Shown one piece after another: positions 56,860 to 64,000 of a stretch of DNA of 64,000 nucleotides. Source of the stretch: Flavobacterium chilense. GTDB taxonomy: Bacteria; Bacteroidota; Bacteroidia; Flavobacteriales; Flavobacteriaceae. Within the stretch, counting starts at the first letter, position 1, and every line of letters starts with the position of its first letter. The DNA lies in assembly GCF_001602525.1 (NCBI RefSeq), contig NZ_LSYT01000016.1:1-64000 (forward strand), in the 5' to 3' direction. Made by a program: the position numbers and the translations under genes. The notes beneath the pieces are model-generated. The model worked only from the letters and a program-made list of their open reading frames with translations, ran no database searches and was not told where the DNA came from.

Positions 56860-58326
56860 TTATCGCTCTAATTGTACATTAGGTAATGTTTTAGGGCGAG
56901 AAGGATCATTAGATAAAATCCAGCCGGTGCGGTAAATCCACTCTGTCATTTTGTGCAATTTTACGAAATCAATATTTTCTGATTCGTCCATTGGTGTGTG
57001 GTATTGACTGTGCAAAACACTGGTATAGAAAACAGATGGGATTCCTTTTCTTGCATATGGCAAATGGTCGGAACGGAAGTAAAAATATTCCGGATGTTCC
57101 GGTCTGTCCCAAAGTTTATCCAGGTCAAATTTCGGCCCTTCATCATTTGCTTTTTTAGCAATGGCAACTAAATCTGAAGAGTTTTCATGTGGAGAACTGG
57201 AACCCAAAAGAGCAGCCTGATTTACATTGTTTCTACCAATCATGTCACCATTTAATACTGCAATAATATCCTTTTCAGGAACTGTTGGATGCGAAGCATA
57301 CCATCTTGAACCTAATAAACCACGCTCTTCTGAACCATGGAATACAAACAAAGAGGTTCTTTTTCCTGGTTGTTTTTTATACGCTCGTGCAATAGCCAGC
57401 ATTGCTACACATGTACTTGCATTATCATCAGCTCCGTTATAAATAGAATCCTGTCCATATTTTTGACGAACTCCGTCATGATCCTGATGTCCGCTGAAAA
57501 GAACATACTCGTTTTTTAATTTAGGATCTGTTCCTTCAATTTTCCCAACTACATTTACTGAAGGATACTTATAGGTTTCAGAAACTACTTCTGTTGATAA
57601 TAGATCTTTAGTACTTTTTAAATATTCCAATTGATTATTGTGTACCCAGAAAACTGGCATTGTCGCCCCAATTTTATCACGAAAACCTTCGATTCCGTAA
57701 ATACCTCTTGTCATTTGTGGTTCAACCTGAGACCAGCTTTGTTCAGCCAGTTCATCAGCGACCATAATAAGCGCTGTTGCCCCTTTTTTTACTACAAGGT
57801 CATAATATTTATTTCGAACAAGCCCCGGATAACGTCTGTCAAAAAGCGAAATATCATCTGCAATTCCTTCTTTCGAAGCTAATAAAACAACTGCTTTTCC
57901 TTTTACATCTGCTTTTTCAATTTCTTCTTTAGTAGCAGCTCCCAAATATACTAATGGTGCCTCTACTTTTATGTTTGTGGTTTCAGCTACAAGAACATCT
58001 TTCCATAATTTAAATTCTTTTTGCCCAATTTTAAACTTGGTGTTAGGCGTTACCTGATGTCTGTACAAATCAAAAAACTGAAAATAAGTTCCGTCATCAC
58101 CAGCTGGCAACATTCCTGCTTCTTTGGCTTTATTGGCCAACCACATCGATACTTTTAGTTCGTCTAAAGTTCCTGCTTCCCGACCATTAAAATGATCACC
58201 AGCCATCTGGTACATATCGGTTTTAAGGTCTTTATCTGTAATTGCTGAAACTAACGGTTTTTTAATTGCCTGCGAAAAAACTACTCCTCCGTAAGCAATC
58301 AAAACGAGGATCATTTTATTTTTCAT
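56860..58326 (-). CDS. Secreted M28-family metallopeptidase
   Basis: 488 residues with a signal peptide (MKNKMILVLIAYGGVVFSQ). Zinc ligands of the M28 fold: VLFSGHQDHDGVRQ near residue 278 (His, Asp), GADDNASTCVAM near 298 (Asp), HGSEERGLLGSRWYAS near 332 (catalytic Glu and Glu ligand), VLNGDMIGRNN near 361 (Asp), and VLHSQYHTPMDESEN near 447 (His). A PA-like insert (residues ~115-240) precedes the core. It probably is an aminopeptidase on peptides in the periplasm or outside. Monocistronic. Confidence 0.88.
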   Translation of the reverse strand: MKNKMILVLIAYGGVVFSQAIKKPLVSAITDKDLKTDMYQMAGDHFNGREAGTLDELKVSMWLANKAKEAGMLPAGDDGTYFQFFDLYRHQVTPNTKFKIGQKEFKLWKDVLVAETTNIKVEAPLVYLGAATKEEIEKADVKGKAVVLLASKEGIADDISLFDRRYPGLVRNKYYDLVVKKGATALIMVADELAEQSWSQVEPQMTRGIYGIEGFRDKIGATMPVFWVHNNQLEYLKSTKDLLSTEVVSETYKYPSVNVVGKIEGTDPKLKNEYVLFSGHQDHDGVRQKYGQDSIYNGADDNASTCVAMLAIARAYKKQPGKRTSLFVFHGSEERGLLGSRWYASHPTVPEKDIIAVLNGDMIGRNNVNQAALLGSSSPHENSSDLVAIAKKANDEGPKFDLDKLWDRPEHPEYFYFRSDHLPYARKGIPSVFYTSVLHSQYHTPMDESENIDFVKLHKMTEWIYRTGWILSNDPSRPKTLPNVQLER

Positions 58327-58505
58327 ACGTTTTAATTTAATATTCCAAACTTAATCATTTATCGATAAAAAATTGCTTCCTGTTATTCGAAATAATACTG
58401 AAATACAAAATCAATAAAATGATGATACCATTTTTTTATCATTATTATTTTTATTTGTTTATCTCTTACAATTTGTCTTTCTTAGTACAAAATAACTGAT
58501 TAAAA

Positions 58506-60281
58506 ATGAGCAGACTTCCATCATTACAAAATGTTTTAAAATCAACACAAAAGACAATTCTCAGGTTTCCATTAGAAATTATAATTTCAATTTCAGGAAC
58601 TATTTTTGCTATTATTCTTAATGAATTAAAATATAACGATCCTAATAAGGAGCTTTATCAAAAGGCACTTATGAGTTGTTCTTTATGTCTGGTTTTATTT
58701 CTTTCTGTGAGTTTGTTTTTTATAGCTGCAAAAAAGAATACTCTTCTGCGTTTCATTACGAGTATTGCACTTGGCAGTCTAATTTTTCTTTTTGTTTTTA
58801 ACTTTCATCAATATATTACTGAAATAGAGATACAACAATTTTTCGTGCTTAGTATCGCTTTACATTTATTGGTTTCGTTTGCCGGATTTCTTCCAAGGGT
58901 TTACAATCAGGATGAGTTTTGGGAATTCAATAAACAACTTTTTCTCCGAATTCTCACGGCTGGTCTGTATAGTGTGGTATTGTATTCCGGTTTAGCATTG
59001 GCAATCCTGGCGATTGATAAGTTGTTTAATGTGAAGTTTTACAATGATATTTATCTCCACATCTTTTTTGTCATTGCCGGAATCTTTAATACTACTTTTT
59101 TCTTAAGCGGAGTTCCGGAGATTAATAATGCCGAAAATCCTTTGGTTTTGAATTACCCAAAAGGACTTAAAAATTTTACTCAATATGTCTTATTGCCTTT
59201 AATAAGCTTGTATCTGGTAATCTTAATCTGTTACGAAGCAAAAATCATTGTAACACAGTCTTTACCTGTTGGATGGGTTTCGTATCTGGTCCTTGTATTT
59301 GCTGTTTTTGGAATTCTCTCTTTTTTACTGGTTCATCCCATCGCTACAGAAACGAAGAATCTTTGGATGAGAACTTTTAACCGTTGGTTTTATTTACTGT
59401 TAATCCCATTATTAGGATTATTGTTTTGGGCTATTTTGTACCGAATCAATCTTTACGGGTTTACTCATGAACGCTATTATGTACTGTTATTATCTATATG
59501 GCTTTCTATAGTTGTAGCGTATTTTTTAATTCAAAAACAACCTAAAATAAAATTTATTCCTATAAGTATGTGCCTTGCTGCCTTACTTACTTTAGTTGGT
59601 CCTCAAAGTGCTAATTCAATTTCAAGAAACAGTCAGCTTTCCAGATTTGCAACTTATATGCAAAATCCAGATTCTAAAAAACTAACATTTGAGCAGGAAC
59701 AGGACTTAAGTAGTATTGTTTCTTTTTTAGAAGAAAATTACGGGGTAGAAATTATGGTTCCGTATGCTAAAAATAAGCTGGACGCACTGCTTAAAAAAGA
59801 TAAATCCCCAAGTGATTATAAAATTATGAAAGCTTTGGGGTATGAATACCGATCTGAATATGATCGAAAAAATGATACAGACAACAGCTTCTATTATTAT
59901 TTTTATGGAAATGACGATAATAAAGTAGAAAACATTCACGGACAGGACTTTTTGTTTTCTATCTATAACAACAATGATTTTGATTGTAATAACTGTACTT
60001 CAATAAATGGTAAAACTTATACGATAAAATCAAAAGGAACTACTTATGGCGTGGATTTACAAATCAATCAGGACATCATCCCGATAAGAATAAATGATTT
60101 TGTTAATGCAAATTCAGCCTTTAGGAACAACAATAATTCTGATGAAAAAATTGTACAAAAAATAGACGATCCTAAATACACCATCGCATTGACTTATATT
60201 AATGCAAATGGTACAATTGAAAAAGGAAAAAAAGTTCTAAACAATTACCAGATCAAAGTAATGATAGCCATTAAAAAATAA
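58506..60281 (+). CDS. DUF4153 multi-pass membrane protein
   Basis: 591 residues with about eleven to twelve TM helices in the first 390 residues, for example PLEIIISISGTIFAIILNEL and WFYLLLIPLLGLLFWAILYR. The DUF4153 pattern includes FLPRVYNQDEFWEFNKQLFL near residue 130 and FLLVHPIATETKNLWMRTFN near 277. A soluble C-terminal domain (~390-591) follows, containing a Cys pair (FDCNNCTSINGKTYTIKSKG). Function unknown. It is divergent from the peptidase gene and convergent with the next gene, with a shared terminator. Confidence 0.83.
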   Translation: MSRLPSLQNVLKSTQKTILRFPLEIIISISGTIFAIILNELKYNDPNKELYQKALMSCSLCLVLFLSVSLFFIAAKKNTLLRFITSIALGSLIFLFVFNFHQYITEIEIQQFFVLSIALHLLVSFAGFLPRVYNQDEFWEFNKQLFLRILTAGLYSVVLYSGLALAILAIDKLFNVKFYNDIYLHIFFVIAGIFNTTFFLSGVPEINNAENPLVLNYPKGLKNFTQYVLLPLISLYLVILICYEAKIIVTQSLPVGWVSYLVLVFAVFGILSFLLVHPIATETKNLWMRTFNRWFYLLLIPLLGLLFWAILYRINLYGFTHERYYVLLLSIWLSIVVAYFLIQKQPKIKFIPISMCLAALLTLVGPQSANSISRNSQLSRFATYMQNPDSKKLTFEQEQDLSSIVSFLEENYGVEIMVPYAKNKLDALLKKDKSPSDYKIMKALGYEYRSEYDRKNDTDNSFYYYFYGNDDNKVENIHGQDFLFSIYNNNDFDCNNCTSINGKTYTIKSKGTTYGVDLQINQDIIPIRINDFVNANSAFRNNNNSDEKIVQKIDDPKYTIALTYINANGTIEKGKKVLNNYQIKVMIAIKK

Positions 60282-60285
60282 AAAA

Positions 60286-60318
60286 GAACCCGACAAAATA
60301 TAAAATCTTGTCGGGTTC
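60286..60318. terminator. Bidirectional terminator between the DUF4153 gene and the 747-aa gene
   Basis: gaacccgacaa / ttgtcgggttc is a perfect 11-bp stem with flanking A and T runs, 5 bp past the plus-strand stop and 27 bp from the minus-strand stop at 60345. Confidence 0.9.
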
Positions 60319-60344
60319 ATTTTTATATCAGATGATTATAAAAT

Positions 60345-62588
60345 CTAATACATTCCGTTTTGCATTTTGTTTAATGTTGCTCTGATTTCTCCAGCGGTTT
60401 CTTCTTCTACATCTGCGTTTAGGTATTTAACAGCCAGTGTTTGTGTTTGAATCGCCTTGTCTTTTTGCCCGTCTTTATAATACAATTGCGCCAGGGTATC
60501 TAAATAATATGGATTATTTTTTGTTATAACCAAACTATATTCTGACCATGTAATGGCACGTTTTATAAAATCACTGTTTTCAGCTTTTAATACTACCGTC
60601 CAGGCAACAGAATTACAAAGATTTGAATGGTATTCTTTAAACGCATTCCAGCCGTCATAAGCAAAATCAGAATTGGAGTCCAGAGAAGAATAGATGGCAT
60701 CCAGTCTTTCTATTGGATTTCCTGTTTTTGATCCCAGATTAGAATTAAAATAAGTATCGAACTCTTTTAGAAAAGAAATATCTGATCCATTTTTATCTTC
60801 AATCTGGCCTAAATTAAAGTAACTTCTGTATAACTCAAAATTAGCTTTTCCTGATGCGATAATTTTTTTATATAATTCTGCAATTTTAGCCTGATTTACT
60901 GCTTCCGGAGCTTTGTTTTGAACCACGTAACTATTTTGTTGTAATGCCGAAGAAATTTCAGAAATCACATTCCCTAAGGTATGCGTTTCGCCTTCTGTAC
61001 TATTGAATGCTAAACGGTTTTCTTCTATAGCGTCAGAATGTTTTAAAAAATAATCAATAGAAAGAAAATCAGTATCATTTAAAATTCGGTCTTCGTTATC
61101 AATCTGTTTTGTAAAGCCCTGATTCTTGATTTCTTTTAAAATTGTTTCTACCAAATACATATTTGGTTTTGTGTCTTTTTGATGTGCTTCGATTAATTTT
61201 TTCCAGATTTGCGCAACTTCTTTTTTATCTAAAGTTGTATTTACAAACTTAAATTCAGTTGAAGTAACATCAGTTGAAGTAGCATCAGTTTCATAATCAT
61301 ACGGAATCTCAAGAACAGCAATTTTATTAAAAGCCATAATCAAATCAGTATCTGATGTCTTTTTATTTTTAATTGTCTTATCAAAAGTCAACAAACCATC
61401 CGCTCTTTGCAATTTCTTATAAACACCATCGTAATAACCAAACTGATATTGTTTATCTGTCAAATTAGATTTTGCAGTCGCCAAAATATCTCCGTTTCCA
61501 TTTAAAACCAAAACACTCGGACTGTTTGTAATTTTATTTGTTTTTAACCATTTCTTATCATCAGCAGTGGTAAGATAATAATTAAACAAATCGTATTGTG
61601 GGTTGTATGTATCATACATACTATAGCTGATCTGAGTTTCCTGATTTTTTACAAAAGCATCAAAATCAGTTTTAGCCGAAGGATTTTTATCTTCAAAAGC
61701 AACCGCTAAAAATTTGGTTTTAGCCATTTTAGTTGCTGTAAGAGCATTTTTTAGGTTATCTTCTATTTTTAGTTTAAAATCAATTTGTTTTGAGACATAA
61801 GCATCTGTAGCAGGTGGCGCTATAGCTGTAGTATCTGCTGCAACACCAGATCCAAAATCTTCTGTAATGAAAGGCTCTTTTCCGGGATAAGTCCAATTTA
61901 ATACTGTTTGATTTTCAAGAGGTTTGACTTTAGATGTTTTTTCAGGCTTTACATCTTTCTCATTTACAAACACTAAAGGATCTCGTCCTGACTGCTCAGA
62001 AATTTTTAATTCATTTGTTTTTCTGTCAAACAATCCGGCAATCTTTAAATCTGTTAAAAGTGCCGGTTCATAACTAACTGCAACTTCAGAAACATCTTTT
62101 GGTAATGCATATTTAAAAACATTACTTTGTCCGTTATAATCTTCGTAAACCAGATACAAAAAATCTGTTTTTTCAATATCAAATTCCAGATCTGTTTTTA
62201 GCCATTCCGGATCAACTTTGGTTTTTATATCTGAAACTCTCTGATATTGTACGGTTTCATTTCCTTTTTGGGTTCCTATGTAAAATGAATAATACGACGG
62301 ATCTAAAAATTTAATTTTAATCTTTTTTGCTTTTTTATCTACTAAAAAAGAAAGATCAAAACCGCTTTCTGATTTATCCTTATTGGCAAAAATTAATGAG
62401 TCGCCTTTTACTTTGTATTCGCCTGAATAAAAAACCAACTCGTATTTATTGTCTTCCAATAAATTCAGCTTGATTTTTTGACCTTTATTACCTGAAATAT
62501 ATGTGCCTTTTTCGATTGTTCCGGTCTGCGAAAAAGAAACAGATGTAAAACAAAAGAACATTAAGAAACTCCAAATATAATTACGCAT
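60345..62588 (-). CDS. Large secreted protein with C-terminal TPR-like repeat, unknown function
   Basis: 747 residues with a signal peptide (MRNYIWSFLMFFCFTSVSFS). An N-terminal beta-rich region (to ~250) is followed by a segment around 300-430 with thioredoxin-like features (TKFLAVAFEDKNPSAKTDFD; SPSVLVLNGNGDILATA), but no CxxC, and a helical C-terminus with a TPR-like unit (PYYLDTLAQLYYKDGQKDKA). I do not recognise a named family. Its start is 91 bp from a partial TonB-type receptor transcribed in the same direction, so the two may share a transcript. Periplasmic or outer-membrane-associated location is inferred from the signal. Confidence 0.75.
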   Translation of the reverse strand: MRNYIWSFLMFFCFTSVSFSQTGTIEKGTYISGNKGQKIKLNLLEDNKYELVFYSGEYKVKGDSLIFANKDKSESGFDLSFLVDKKAKKIKIKFLDPSYYSFYIGTQKGNETVQYQRVSDIKTKVDPEWLKTDLEFDIEKTDFLYLVYEDYNGQSNVFKYALPKDVSEVAVSYEPALLTDLKIAGLFDRKTNELKISEQSGRDPLVFVNEKDVKPEKTSKVKPLENQTVLNWTYPGKEPFITEDFGSGVAADTTAIAPPATDAYVSKQIDFKLKIEDNLKNALTATKMAKTKFLAVAFEDKNPSAKTDFDAFVKNQETQISYSMYDTYNPQYDLFNYYLTTADDKKWLKTNKITNSPSVLVLNGNGDILATAKSNLTDKQYQFGYYDGVYKKLQRADGLLTFDKTIKNKKTSDTDLIMAFNKIAVLEIPYDYETDATSTDVTSTEFKFVNTTLDKKEVAQIWKKLIEAHQKDTKPNMYLVETILKEIKNQGFTKQIDNEDRILNDTDFLSIDYFLKHSDAIEENRLAFNSTEGETHTLGNVISEISSALQQNSYVVQNKAPEAVNQAKIAELYKKIIASGKANFELYRSYFNLGQIEDKNGSDISFLKEFDTYFNSNLGSKTGNPIERLDAIYSSLDSNSDFAYDGWNAFKEYHSNLCNSVAWTVVLKAENSDFIKRAITWSEYSLVITKNNPYYLDTLAQLYYKDGQKDKAIQTQTLAVKYLNADVEEETAGEIRATLNKMQNGMY

Positions 62589-62679
62589 GCTTTAAATTTT
62601 AGTTGTTACTATTTAACGCAAAGATATTTCTTTCTTATCGAAAACAAGTCTCAAAAAGACAATTCCTGTAATTAAAATA

Positions 62680-64000
62680 CTATAAATTATATTTCATCGA
62701 AAAGATAATGTAACGTGGTTGTACTGTATATTGTGAAACTCTTGTAGAGAACTGCGAGAAGCTGTCATCATTAAGATATTTTGTATTTAGCAAGTTGGTT
62801 GCAGATACTTTGTACTCCCATTTACTGTTCTTTTTTTGGTATATTAAACTAGCACTTAAAAAGTCATATTCATTATTGACTGTTTTATTACCATTATAAT
62901 AATGGTAAAATTCATATTCAGATACAAAAGAAAAGCTGTTCAGGAAATAATAATCTAATCGGGCAAATGGCTTGTCTGTATAGTAAGTTGAACCACTGTA
63001 TTTATTGATTAAAGCATTGTAACCAACCTCTATATTTGGAACATTTTTATAGTTTGTTGAAGCTTTTACCATATAACTTTGTACAAAACTTTCTGTGGTT
63101 GTTAAGGCATTATTCTGAATATTATTAAATTTTGACCAGTTAAGACTTGCACTTGCTGATGCTTTATAGTTCTTTAAAAAGGAGCGTCCGTAAGTTCCCA
63201 TTCCTGAAAAAGTTTCGTCTGCTAAGTTTGAATTATACGGACTGGAAGATTGATTAATTCCCGTAAAATCGGCTTTTGTTTTTATTGCGTCGACCTTTTT
63301 CGTGTAGGTTGCATTGGCAAAAATGTTCTCAAAGTTGAACATATTGTATTTAAAATAACGCAAAGAGTGTACTTGAGAAGTTGCATTTTCTAAGAAACGA
63401 TTTCCTCGAAACAAACTACTGTAATTGGATAAAACATAACCTGCCGCCAATTGATTAATATCTGTAAAATCATTGGTCAAGGAGAAATTATATGTTAAGG
63501 TTTCTGATTTTTTTATTTGATACAAGGCAAAAAAGTCAGGCAGTACTTTCATAAAATTTTGTGCATAATCAGTTCCCAATTGTGTGTTTTTCATGGTGTA
63601 TGAATGCACACTAACTCCCGGGGTTAAGGTAAATTTTCCCGCTAAAATTTTATAATGAAATCCCAGGAACACATCATTAAAATTATAATTAACCTTATTG
63701 TTATTTTCAGGATCATTTAAATCGTTTTTATCTCCGTTATCCAAAATCTGAAAAATATGAGAATTAAAATCCTGATATGAAAACGTATTTCCTACTGTAA
63801 TATTGATATTACTTTTTGGTGTCACCATATAATAGTAATCCAATTTAGCATCTACTTTATTAGTTTTTACAAATCGATCCTGATTGAGATCGTTTCTGTT
63901 TTGTCCCGGAATGTAATCTGATAAGCTAAAAGGCTGTGTACGTAAATTAGCATTGTAAAACGGGTTTTCATCCTGATACAAATGCTGCATTTCAAACGCA
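62680..64000 (-). CDS. TonB-type outer-membrane receptor, N-terminus cut by window edge
   Basis: Open to the right edge (440 codons visible). Only the barrel is present: aromatic-rich strands such as VNYNFNDVFLGFHYKILAGK, FTLTPGVSVHSYTM, TLTYNFSLTNDFTDINQLAA, SFSFVSEYEFYHYYNG and the terminal strand PRYIIFSMKYNL. This is typical of the outer-membrane beta-barrel/TonB receptor families. The plug domain would lie beyond 64000. A start at the Met at 63990 would be internal and is not supported. Ligand unknown. Confidence 0.8.
   Translation of the reverse strand, partial: AFEMQHLYQDENPFYNANLRTQPFSLSDYIPGQNRNDLNQDRFVKTNKVDAKLDYYYMVTPKSNINITVGNTFSYQDFNSHIFQILDNGDKNDLNDPENNNKVNYNFNDVFLGFHYKILAGKFTLTPGVSVHSYTMKNTQLGTDYAQNFMKVLPDFFALYQIKKSETLTYNFSLTNDFTDINQLAAGYVLSNYSSLFRGNRFLENATSQVHSLRYFKYNMFNFENIFANATYTKKVDAIKTKADFTGINQSSSPYNSNLADETFSGMGTYGRSFLKNYKASASASLNWSKFNNIQNNALTTTESFVQSYMVKASTNYKNVPNIEVGYNALINKYSGSTYYTDKPFARLDYYFLNSFSFVSEYEFYHYYNGNKTVNNEYDFLSASLIYQKKNSKWEYKVSATNLLNTKYLNDDSFSQFSTRVSQYTVQPRYIIFSMKYNL

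Noticed and set aside
1..64000. tRNA, rRNA, IS elements, integrases, prophage genes
   Set aside because: I looked for their characteristic motifs and found none; no transposase- or integrase-like protein is encoded.

Overview
The window looks like chromosome of a Flavobacterium-type member of the Bacteroidota. The evidence is a gldA gliding-motility ATPase, a protein with a type IX secretion C-terminal sorting domain, several TonB-dependent outer-membrane receptors, an AT-rich sequence, promoters of the TTG-N17-23-TAnnTTTG type, and almost no Shine-Dalgarno sequences. I see no rRNA, tRNA, CRISPR array, insertion sequence or integrase.

Layout. 1-9.6 kb (minus strand): a three-gene surface-protein operon consisting of a T9SS cargo protein, a large YD/RHS-like protein ending in DUF5977-type repeats (broken by a 29-bp tandem duplication) and an RHS-core protein cut by the window edge. 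9.9-15 kb: a glutamine amidotransferase-like protein, an outer-membrane barrel, gldA, and a TonB-type receptor behind a possible small ORF. 15.3-20.2 kb (minus): an iron/siderophore-type operon (receptor, DUF4374 lipoprotein, PepSY membrane protein) with palindromes upstream. 20.5-24.1 kb: a PLP decarboxylase, a dicarboxylate/amino-acid symporter and a methyltransferase.

24.3-56.7 kb is largely a sulfur-metabolism island. It holds metF and a methionine synthase split into two genes, with an immunity-like lipoprotein gene between them and a SAM-I riboswitch in front. Next comes a complete assimilatory sulfate pathway: permease, APS reductase, cysD, cysN, siroheme sulfite reductase with a HEPN-like tail, siroheme synthesis genes and a ferredoxin-NADP reductase. 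A divergent second permease and an Rrf2 regulator follow, then the homoserine/methionine operon metX-thrA-osmC-metZ behind a second SAM-I riboswitch, a homoserine dehydrogenase paralogue, metY, a TonB receptor, and metK behind a SAM-II-like riboswitch. 56.8-64 kb: an M28 peptidase, a DUF4153 membrane protein, a large secreted protein with a TPR-like C-terminus, and a partial outer-membrane receptor.

The most interesting system lies in 48.2-55.1 kb. Three short Met/Cys-containing leader peptides each precede a strong intrinsic terminator, and leader segments are complementary to the terminator's 5' arm. This is the layout of ribosome-mediated transcription attenuation. Two of the three terminators are followed by small proteins that appear to be paralogues (62 and 66 aa, sharing SLLF-x-MY) and that I do not recognise. 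With two SAM-I and one SAM-II-like elements, the region seems to combine at least three RNA-level sensing modes. A second island-wide feature is that many gaps between met and cys genes are filled with degenerate 7- or 8-nt periodic tracts, and several other gaps hold palindromic repeats.
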